Positions 42,210-48,207 of a stretch of 48,207 nt of DNA are shown here, in pieces; position 1 is the stretch's first letter; each line of letters begins with the position of its first letter. Below the pieces are notes generated by a model. It made no database searches. It had not been told where the DNA came from and worked only from the letters and a program-made list of their open reading frames with translations. The DNA lies in contig JBGPHT010000046.1 in assembly GCA_041484525.1 (NCBI GenBank), positions 1-48,207 on the forward strand. The letters run 5' to 3'. The stretch is from JBGPHT01 sp041484525 (lineage in GTDB: Bacteria > Acidobacteriota > Terriglobia > Bryobacterales > Bryobacteraceae). The translations under genes and the position numbers were made by a program.

Positions 42210-42740
42210 ATGGAGCGGGTTCCGTTTCAGGCGACGACCGCGGGCGCCTCCTACGAAGGATTGGACCGCCTGCCGGTAGCGGTGTTGTTGGATAACGTAC
42301 GCAGCCTTTACAACGTCGGTGCGTTCTTTCGCACGGCGGATGCGGCCGGTGTGGAGAAGCTCTATCTGAGCGGAATTACGGGGCGCCCGCCGCAGCGCGC
42401 GTTGTCCAAAACGGCGCTAGGAGCCGAGGAAACCGTGGCGTGGGAGCACGGCTGGGACCCGGTCCCGATGGCGCAGGCGATCCAAGAGCGCGGGTACGAA
42501 TTGGCGGCCATCGAGACCACCACGCACGCCGTGGATCTGTTCGAGTGGACGCCGCGTTTTCCGGTCTGCATCGTGTTCGGACACGAAGTGGAGGGCATCC
42601 GGCCGGAACTCTCGGCGCGCTGCGACACGCACGTGCGCATCCCGATGCTGGGGAGAAAGCACTCGCTGAATGTGGCGACCGCGGGGGGAATCGTAATCTA
42701 CGAACTGCTGCGCAAGTATCGGGCGCTGGCAGTGCGCTAA
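42210..42740 (+). CDS. SpoU/TrmH-family RNA 2'-O-methyltransferase
   Basis: A 176-residue knotted (SPOUT) methyltransferase. The three SpoU motifs are clear: motif 1 LLDNVRSLYNVGAFFRTADA, motif 2 VCIVFGHEVEGI and motif 3 IPMLGRKHSLNVATAGGIVIYEL. There is no N-terminal RNA-binding extension, so it belongs to the short TrmH/TrmL-like group acting on tRNA or rRNA. Residue-level target unknown. The frame extends upstream over the glycosyltransferase gene, but ATG 42210 is the natural start. No ribosome-binding site is evident. Confidence 0.92.
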   Translation: MERVPFQATTAGASYEGLDRLPVAVLLDNVRSLYNVGAFFRTADAAGVEKLYLSGITGRPPQRALSKTALGAEETVAWEHGWDPVPMAQAIQERGYELAAIETTTHAVDLFEWTPRFPVCIVFGHEVEGIRPELSARCDTHVRIPMLGRKHSLNVATAGGIVIYELLRKYRALAVR

Positions 42741-42750
42741 GAAAAGAATT

Positions 42751-42831
42751 GGCCACAGATGGACACGGATACACGCAGATAAGACAAAAAACAAGATTAA
42801 GGTTTTGTGTTATCGGTGTCCATCTGCGGCC
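42751..42831. repeat. Imperfect inverted repeat, GGCCACAGATGGACAC type
   Basis: Left arm 42751-42771 and right arm 42811-42831 pair at 19 of 21 positions, with a partly complementary AT-rich interior (ACAAAAAAC versus GTTTTGTGT). The arm resembles a dispersed GGCCACAGATG-A/G-ACAC element that I have seen between genes in several bacterial phyla. It lies between the RNA methylase and MEMO genes, in a 156-base gap that is otherwise empty. Confidence 0.6.
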
Positions 42832-42896
42832 CCAATGCCTTTTCCACCGCCTGCGCGATACGATAAGAATTGGCCCAACCGCTCCCCCGGATCCGC

Positions 42897-44090
42897 ATGA
42901 ACCTCGATTTCATGCCCTCTCCTTCGCCGGAGAGGCCGGGCCTGTTCATCCGCGATCCGTACCGGTATTCCGACGCCATGCTGATCATCCCGCCGGCGCT
43001 GGTGGAGTGCCTGCAATGCTTCGACGGGCGCCAGACCGACCTGGATCTGCGGGCCGCGCTGGTGCGCATCACCAACAACCTGGACGTGGGAGAGATCGAG
43101 CGGCACCTGGTGGAGACGCTCAGCCAGGCGGGGTTTCTGGAAGACGAAAACTTCGCCCGCATCGAGACCGAGCGCCGCCAGGAATTCGCCGGGCGTGCGG
43201 TGCGCGAGCCGGCACACGCGGGCGCGGCGTATCCCGCTGAGATCGACGGATTGCGCGAAACCATGGTGCGCTACATGGACGGAACGGGCGCCACGGCGGC
43301 CGATCCGAACCTGTTTGCCATCGCCGCGCCGCACGTCAGCCCGGAGGGAGGGTGGCAATCGTACCGCGCCGCGTACAGCGTGCTGCGTCCCGAGCATCGC
43401 GAGCGCACTTTCGTGATTCTAGCGACTTCGCACTACGGCGAGCCAGAGAAGTTCGGGCTTACCCGCAAGAGTTTTCAGACGCCTCTGGGCGAGGCGCAGT
43501 CGGACCGGCGACTGGTGGACTGGCTGGCGGAGCGCGGCGGCCCGGCGGTCGAGATGGAAGACTTCTGCCACTCCTTCGAGCACACGGTGGAACTGCAGGT
43601 CATATTTCTGCAGCACGTGCTGGGGCCGGACGTGCGCATTCTGCCGGTGCTCTGCGGCCCGTTTGTGCAGAGCCTGCTGGAGGGCGGCAAGCCGGAGCAG
43701 AACGATGACGTGCGGCAGTTTTTCGACGCCCTCGGCGAGTTGCGCGAGCGCGAAGGCGACCGGCTGTTCTGGGTACTGGGCGTGGATATGGCGCACATCG
43801 GCGCGCGCTATCACGACCGGTTTCCGGCGCGGGCGGGGGAGGGCGCGATGGCCGAAGTGCAGGCACGCGACGAAGCGAGAATCGCGCGCATCAACGGCTC
43901 GGATGCCGACGGCTTTTGGGATCTGGTGCAAGAGAAACGGGACGACTTGAAATGGTGCGGGTCGTCGCCGTTCTATACGTTTTTGAAGGCGGCGCCCAAG
44001 GCGCGCGGCGAGCTGCTGCGCTACGAGCAGTGGAATATCGACGAGCGCAGCGTGGTGAGTTTCGCGGGGATGAAGTTCACTCGATCGTGA
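42897..44090 (+). CDS. MEMO-family (AmmeMemoRadiSam system protein B-like) protein
   Basis: A 397-residue protein. The N-terminal part (about 1-95) is a helical domain (FIRDPYRYSDAMLIIPPALVECLQ) resembling PqqD-like or winged carriers. The MEMO domain follows (about 105-390): REPAHAGAAYPAEIDGLRE, the His in IAAPHVSPEGGW, the HYG motif, HSFEHTVELQVIFLQ and the closing DMAHIGARYHD. MEMO proteins are related to extradiol dioxygenases and bind metal through these histidines; in bacteria they often accompany AMMECR1 and a radical-SAM enzyme, neither of which is next to it. Start ATG 42897 is preferred over a TTG at 42870. Its 3' end overlaps the biotin carrier gene by 14 bases on the opposite strand. 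Confidence 0.85.
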   Translation: MNLDFMPSPSPERPGLFIRDPYRYSDAMLIIPPALVECLQCFDGRQTDLDLRAALVRITNNLDVGEIERHLVETLSQAGFLEDENFARIETERRQEFAGRAVREPAHAGAAYPAEIDGLRETMVRYMDGTGATAADPNLFAIAAPHVSPEGGWQSYRAAYSVLRPEHRERTFVILATSHYGEPEKFGLTRKSFQTPLGEAQSDRRLVDWLAERGGPAVEMEDFCHSFEHTVELQVIFLQHVLGPDVRILPVLCGPFVQSLLEGGKPEQNDDVRQFFDALGELREREGDRLFWVLGVDMAHIGARYHDRFPARAGEGAMAEVQARDEARIARINGSDADGFWDLVQEKRDDLKWCGSSPFYTFLKAAPKARGELLRYEQWNIDERSVVSFAGMKFTRS

Positions 44091-44574
44091 CCAGCACCTC
44101 TCCCGCCGCCACCGTAGCGCCTTCTTTAGCCGGCACCGCCACCACTTTCCCGGCGCGCGAAGCTTTCATTTCGTTTTGCATCTTCATGGCCTCGACCACC
44201 ACCAGGCCCTGACCCGCCTCGACCGCGTCACCTGCGCCGACCAGCACCCGCACCACTTTACCCGGCATCGAGGCCGTGACGTCTTCGACGCCATCGGTGC
44301 GGCGGCCGTGAGTCCGGCGCGACCAGCGGCGCGGGTCGCGCACGTCGATCTCGAAGCGGTAGCCATCGATGACCACTACCAGACCGCCGCGCGCCTCCTC
44401 CACCCGCGCCTCGTAGCTGCGGCCGTCCATCAGGATGGAGTAGACACCGGGCTCGGGCGCTTCCACGTGGGCCGTGCGCTCCGGCCCATCGCCCAGGCAG
44501 AAACGGCAAGCTGGGGCGGGCGCGACGATCTCGATGTGGTCCTCCGCACCATCGATCGTAAGTGAAAGCTTCAC
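44077..44574 (-). CDS. Biotin carboxyl carrier (biotin/lipoyl attachment) protein
   Basis: A 165-residue carrier. The last 75 residues are a biotinyl domain with the biotin-accepting Lys in VVEAMKMQNEMKA, flanked by SMPGKVVRVLVGAGDAVEAGQ and VVAVPAKEGATVAAGEVLV. The N-terminal 80 residues (GRSYEARVEEARGGLVVVID) resemble the BT domain that links carrier and carboxylase in acyl-CoA carboxylases. The GTG start at 44574 overlaps the stop of the biotin carboxylase gene (GTGA), so the two are translationally coupled. The carboxyltransferase subunit is not in this window. Confidence 0.9.
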   Translation of the reverse strand: MKLSLTIDGAEDHIEIVAPAPACRFCLGDGPERTAHVEAPEPGVYSILMDGRSYEARVEEARGGLVVVIDGYRFEIDVRDPRRWSRRTHGRRTDGVEDVTASMPGKVVRVLVGAGDAVEAGQGLVVVEAMKMQNEMKASRAGKVVAVPAKEGATVAAGEVLVTIE

Positions 44575-46067
44575 CGGAGGAGGTCGCCCCTTCCCGTGTC
44601 GAGCCACCGGCTGGCTCCCGTGGCGCGCGGCGGTTCGGGTCGGGCGGAGTTCGCGGAAGCGTGGAGGGCAGCCGCGAGTGCAGCCACCGCGGCGAGTTCA
44701 GGAGGTGCCTGCGGCGTCCGGTTGCGAGCCAGGAACTCGTCGATGAAGCCGGTGTGCAGGTTGCCGGCGCGGAACTCCGGGTCTTCCAGGATCTGGCGGA
44801 AGAAACCGATATTGGTGCGGATGCCGCCCACGTCGTACTCGCGCAGGGCGCGGATCATGCGGGACACTGCCTCCTCACGAGTCGCGGCCCAGACGGCCAG
44901 CTTCGCCAGCAGGGGGTCGTACTCCATCGGCACAGTCCAGCCGTCGTAAACGCAGCCATCGAGGCGAATGCCGGGGCCGGACGGACGCGTCAGGCGCGTC
45001 AGCTTGCCGGGAGAGGGCAGGAAATTGTTATCCGGGTCCTCGGCATAGATTCGGCACTCGATGGCGGAACCGCGCCACGCGATGTCCTCCTGGCGGAAGA
45101 GCAAGCGCGCCCCGTCCGCGATTTCCACCTGCAGCTTCACCAGGTCGAGGCCCGTGACCAGTTCCGTGACGGGGTGCTCCACCTGCAGGCGCGTATTCAT
45201 CTCGAGGAAGTAGAATCGGCGGTCCTGGTCCACCAGAAATTCGACCGTGCCGGCGTTGTAATAGGCGGCGGCGCGCGCGGCGCGAATCGCGGCCTCCCCC
45301 ATTGCCTGACGCATCTCGGGATGGAGCGCGACCAGCGGGGAGGGGCATTCTTCGATCACCTTCTGGTGGCGGCGCTGGATGGAGCACTCGCGCTCGCCCA
45401 GGTGGACCATGTTGCCGTGACGGTCGCCCAGAAGCTGGATCTCGATATGACGCGGGCGCTCGATCAGCTTCTCCACATATACTTCGGGATCGTGAAACGC
45501 GCGTTCGGCTTCGCTCGATGCGTTGCGAAGTGCGGATTCGAGATCGGCGTCGCCATCCACGCGCCGCATGCCTTTGCCGCCGCCGCCGGCCACGGCCTTG
45601 AGCAGAACCGGGTAGCCATGCTGGCGGGCGAAGGCTCGCGCCTCCTCCGCCGTGCCGCCGCGGTCGGTGCCGGGCACCACGGGCGCGCCCGCGCCGACGG
45701 CGGTCCGGCGCGCCGCCGTCTTCGAGCCCATCATCCGGATGGATTCGGCCGAAGGCCCGATGAACACGATGCCGGCCGCTTCGCACGCGGCCGCGAAATC
45801 GGCGTTCTCGCTAAGGAAGCCGTAACCGGGATGGATGGCGTCGACGCCGTGTTTCCGGGCCGCATCCAGAATGCGGTCGATGCGCAGATAACTCTCGGCA
45901 GAGGCGGAGGGGCCGACGTGCTCGGCTTCATCCGCCATGCGCACATGCAGCGAAGTGCGGTCCGCATCGGAATAGACGGCCACGGTCCGGATATCCATCT
46001 CGCGTAATGTGCGCATCACGCGGACGGCGATCTCGCCCCGGTTGGCGATCAGGACCTTGCGAAACAC
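44571..46067 (-). CDS. accC: Biotin carboxylase subunit of an acyl-CoA carboxylase
   Basis: A 498-residue ATP-grasp enzyme that carboxylates biotin. N-terminal signature VLIANRGEIAVRVMRTLRE; HPGYGFLSENADFA; the glycine-rich ATP loop AVAGGGGKGMR; ERECSIQRRHQKVIEE; the active-site EMNTRLQVEHPVTEL; and the C-terminal region AIECRIYAEDPDNNFLPSPG. With the coupled biotin carrier it looks like the alpha part of a propionyl-, acetyl- or methylcrotonyl-CoA carboxylase; the substrate depends on a missing beta subunit. The start is GTG 46067. The C-terminal tail beyond residue 450 is long and low in complexity. Confidence 0.93.
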   Translation of the reverse strand: MFRKVLIANRGEIAVRVMRTLREMDIRTVAVYSDADRTSLHVRMADEAEHVGPSASAESYLRIDRILDAARKHGVDAIHPGYGFLSENADFAAACEAAGIVFIGPSAESIRMMGSKTAARRTAVGAGAPVVPGTDRGGTAEEARAFARQHGYPVLLKAVAGGGGKGMRRVDGDADLESALRNASSEAERAFHDPEVYVEKLIERPRHIEIQLLGDRHGNMVHLGERECSIQRRHQKVIEECPSPLVALHPEMRQAMGEAAIRAARAAAYYNAGTVEFLVDQDRRFYFLEMNTRLQVEHPVTELVTGLDLVKLQVEIADGARLLFRQEDIAWRGSAIECRIYAEDPDNNFLPSPGKLTRLTRPSGPGIRLDGCVYDGWTVPMEYDPLLAKLAVWAATREEAVSRMIRALREYDVGGIRTNIGFFRQILEDPEFRAGNLHTGFIDEFLARNRTPQAPPELAAVAALAAALHASANSARPEPPRATGASRWLDTGRGDLLR

Positions 46068-46142
46068 AGCCCAAATTGTAACAGGAGGGCGCGGGAAGCC
46101 CGTCGCGGTATGCTAAGATCGTCCGCAGATCGGGAGGGGATT

Positions 46143-47462
46143 GTGCGTCTGTTCGTTCTATTCACCTGCTTTGGTGTGTTTACTTCCGCCTGGTCCAAAG
46201 AGGCCACCTTTCATAAAAACGTCGAGCCGATTTTGCAGGCGCGATGCCAGGGATGCCACCGCCCGGGCGAAGCCGCCCCTATGTCGCTACTGACCTATAA
46301 GGATGCGCGGCCGTGGGCCAAGGCGATCCGCGAGGCGGTGCTCACGAAGAAGATGCCGCCATGGTTCGCCGATGCGGCGCACGGCAATTTCTCGAATGAC
46401 CGGCGGCTGTCGAAGGACGAGGTCGAGACCATCACGGCCTGGGTCGACGGCGGCGCCAAGGAAGGCGCTCCGAAAGACGCACCGAAGCCGTTGACCTTCG
46501 TCGATGGATGGGCCATGGGACAGCCGGATGCCGTGGTCGAAATGCCGGTGGCTTACGACGTGCCTGCGTCGGGAACCGTGGAGTATACATATTTCGTGGT
46601 GCCGACGGGCTTCACGGAAGACAAATGGGTGGAGCAGGTGGAGGTGCGGCCGGGCGCGAAATCCGTGGTGCATCACGCCGTGATGTACGTGCGGCCGCCG
46701 GGCGTGAGATTCGTCCCGAACGCCAAAGTTGGCGAGGCATACGTGCAGCCCAAGGCGAAGGGCGAAGTGGTGCATCGGGCGGACGACGGTCGCGGCACTC
46801 TGTACCAGCCGGGCGGAACAACTGAGATCGTAGGTGTATACGTTCCCGGCGGGGTGCCGTACGAATTGAAACCCGGGCAGGCGCGGCTGATCCCGAAAGG
46901 GTCGGACATCGTTTTCCAGATGCATTACACGACCAATGGAAAGCCGGCCTCCGATCGCAGCCGGGTCGGTTTCATCTTTGCCAAAGAGCCTCCGAAGGAG
47001 CGTGTGGTGAACACGTTCGTCGCGAACTTCAACCTCCACATTCCGCCGGGCGAGGCCGATGCGCCGGTGAGGGCGCGGGTGACACTCTACGAGGACACGC
47101 GCCTGCTGGCGCTATTCCCGCACATGCACGTCCGCGGGAAGGCGTTCGAGTACACCGCGACGTACCCGACCGGCGAAACCGAGACGCTGCTGACGGTGCC
47201 GAAGTACGACTTCAACTGGCAGTTGACGTACTACCTGAAGGAGCCGAAGTTGCTGCCGAAAGGTACGGTGCTCGAGTGCGTGGCGCACTTCGATAACTCT
47301 CCCAACAATGCGTCCAATCCCGACCCGAAGTCCGATGTCTATTGGGGCGAGCAGACCTGGGAAGAGATGCTGGCGGGCTTTGTGGACCTGGCGATGCCAG
47401 TGACCATGACCCTGCGGGATGTGGCGGTTCCGATACGGCCGGCAGCGGCGGGAGCGCAGTAG
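46143..47462 (+). CDS. Exported cytochrome c / copper type II monooxygenase-like protein
   Basis: A 439-residue periplasmic protein. GTG 46143, with GGGAGGGG 6 bases upstream, opens a signal peptide (VRLFVLFTCFGVFTSAWS). A single heme-c site follows (CQGCH, residues 35-39) in a small cytochrome domain (about 20-95) with MSLLTYKDARPW and PPWFAD. The remainder (about 110-425) is a beta-rich region with the histidine motifs of peptidylglycine monooxygenase-like copper proteins (VVHHAVMYVR, VFQMHYTTNG, LFPHMHVRGKAFEY). It could oxidise a substrate with electrons delivered through the heme; neither copper binding nor a substrate is shown. Family architecture is common in acidobacteria and planctomycetes. 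It ends just before the tRNA fragment. Confidence 0.85.
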   Translation: MRLFVLFTCFGVFTSAWSKEATFHKNVEPILQARCQGCHRPGEAAPMSLLTYKDARPWAKAIREAVLTKKMPPWFADAAHGNFSNDRRLSKDEVETITAWVDGGAKEGAPKDAPKPLTFVDGWAMGQPDAVVEMPVAYDVPASGTVEYTYFVVPTGFTEDKWVEQVEVRPGAKSVVHHAVMYVRPPGVRFVPNAKVGEAYVQPKAKGEVVHRADDGRGTLYQPGGTTEIVGVYVPGGVPYELKPGQARLIPKGSDIVFQMHYTTNGKPASDRSRVGFIFAKEPPKERVVNTFVANFNLHIPPGEADAPVRARVTLYEDTRLLALFPHMHVRGKAFEYTATYPTGETETLLTVPKYDFNWQLTYYLKEPKLLPKGTVLECVAHFDNSPNNASNPDPKSDVYWGEQTWEEMLAGFVDLAMPVTMTLRDVAVPIRPAAAGAQ

Positions 47463-47468
47463 GAATGG

Positions 47469-47503
47469 TGGCGTCCCCAGGGGGATTCGAACCCCCGTTA
47501 CCG
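47469..47503 (-). tRNA. 3' fragment of tRNA-Glu (partial; probable attachment-site scar)
   Basis: On the minus strand these 35 bases match the 3' part of bacterial tRNA-Glu as I know it: the tail of the anticodon stem, the variable loop (GTAAC region), a perfect T arm (GGGGG-TTCGAAT-CCCCC), acceptor strand TGGGGAC, discriminator G and CCA. Upstream of that point the sequence does not continue as a tRNA: no anticodon loop, D arm or 5' GTCCCCA acceptor strand is present. Such 3' fragments are what tRNA-targeting integrases leave at the far end of an inserted element. It is a fragment, not a working gene. Confidence 0.65.
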
Positions 47504-48207
47504 TAGCGTTACCACGACGCACCATTGGATGGCGAAAGGAATGGGTGCCTTGCACCGTCACCTGGACTTTCCCTCCACGGCTCTGACCCATCTCAGCCTA
47601 TTTACTACCAAGACCACTGCTGCCGACACAAGCACCGCGATTCAATCCGCCCGGTGCCGGTTCCGACGTTGCGAACGCTAAACGCAACCGAACCTGGAAC
47701 GCGCCGAAAACGAGAGAGGACCCAAAGATGGAGCAAGGTCGTAGTGCGGAAGCTGAAGTTCTCTTCCAACGCAGGCTGGCCATCGAGAAGGGTAAACCAC
47801 CCTTTCTATCCAGGCCGATATGGCGTGGTCGATCTCCGCAAGAGGGCTTGGCAACGGACCCGTCAGAAGGGTCGGGAACACCAGGAGAAAAGACGCGAAG
47901 ACATCGGCGAACAAGACGCCAACGGCCCGCAGAGCCACATGCCAGCGCGTTTTGGACTGCCGCGAAGAGGCTAAATGCAAAATTCGCGGCGTGTTCCAGT
48001 CTGATCCTTCCCCCAGTCGGGCGTTTGGGTTGACCATTGTCAGGAACATCGCTGATCTAACAGCCCGTGTCTAAACCACCCCGATTTTCGATTGACCGGC
48101 AAGATAGGTGACGGCGCGTTGAGCATTGACCAATTCGCGACCGGGTACCGGAGTTTACGGACCGTGGCTGCCGGACGCCTTCGATGGCATTTATGAAGGC
48201 CAGAATC
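47504..48207. other. Gene-poor stretch at the right edge
   Basis: About 700 bases with no convincing gene. Several open frames exist on both strands, but their products are disordered in composition and show no family resemblance. GC is lower than in the flanking operons. By its position beside the tRNA fragment, on the side where the element would lie, it may be the inner end of an integrated element. The last bases may belong to a gene continuing past the window. Confidence 0.35.

Noticed and set aside
44562..46007. Long plus-strand frame opposite accC
   Set aside because: Shadow of the biotin carboxylase gene; its product has no protein-like pattern.
47525..48074. Open frames at the right edge on both strands
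   Set aside because: Composition is not protein-like and none shows a start signal or known motif.

Overview
The window reads as chromosome of a GC-rich soil acidobacterium, most likely near Solibacter/Bryobacter. The cues are gene families typical of that phylum: a duplicated MacB-like permease with no ATPase of its own, a BlaI regulator paired with an M56-DUF3738 fusion, an Oar-like TonB-dependent receptor with an N-terminal carboxypeptidase-regulatory-like domain, several DUF1080-type secreted proteins, a fused AroD-AroE enzyme, and a Tol-Pal operon running on into metabolic genes. The placement is inference; there is no rRNA gene to confirm it.

Layout. 1-1.3 kb: the 3' end of a terpene-cyclase-fold gene and a lone tyrosine recombinase. 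1.4-7.9 kb: a secreted DUF1080-like protein, the BlaI/M56 sensor pair with a clear operator, the orphan permease and a GNAT acetyltransferase, closed by a perfect 36-bp hairpin. 7.9-12.5 kb: a CMD-family protein, a VOC protein, MreB, an S46 dipeptidyl-peptidase and a small conserved partner. 12.5-15.8 kb: a patch of lower GC with a 66-aa protein, a DUF4242 protein and an unusual membrane protein joining DUF4236 to a J-domain. 15.8-18.4 kb: a DUF1080 protein, an M19 dipeptidase and small genes.

18.1-27.5 kb is one long minus-strand transcription unit: tolQ, tolR, a TonB/TolA-like gene, tolB, pal, cpoB, deoC, aroDE, a small Tat-signal protein, an amidase and acyP, with overlaps or short gaps almost throughout. 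It joins cell-envelope constriction and outer-membrane maintenance to shikimate and deoxyribose metabolism. recN is divergent from it. Next come a leader with a hairpin and a 29-codon ORF, a truncated AAA ATPase and clpB.

32.8-48.2 kb: an Oar-like receptor, a Ca2+/H+ antiporter, a lipoprotein, a TPR protein, an orphan NarL-type response regulator, a TrmB-type regulator, a family-2 glycosyltransferase, a SpoU-type RNA methylase, a MEMO protein, a biotin carboxylase with its biotin carrier, and a cytochrome c/copper-monooxygenase-like protein. Right after that gene lies a 35-nt 3' fragment of tRNA-Glu, a likely attachment-site scar, followed by about 700 bases with no convincing gene. I saw no CRISPR array, no complete insertion sequence and no complete tRNA or rRNA gene. 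No wholly new system is demonstrated. The best leads are the J-domain membrane protein, the leader/truncated ATPase locus, the amidase with its small Tat partner and the tRNA scar.
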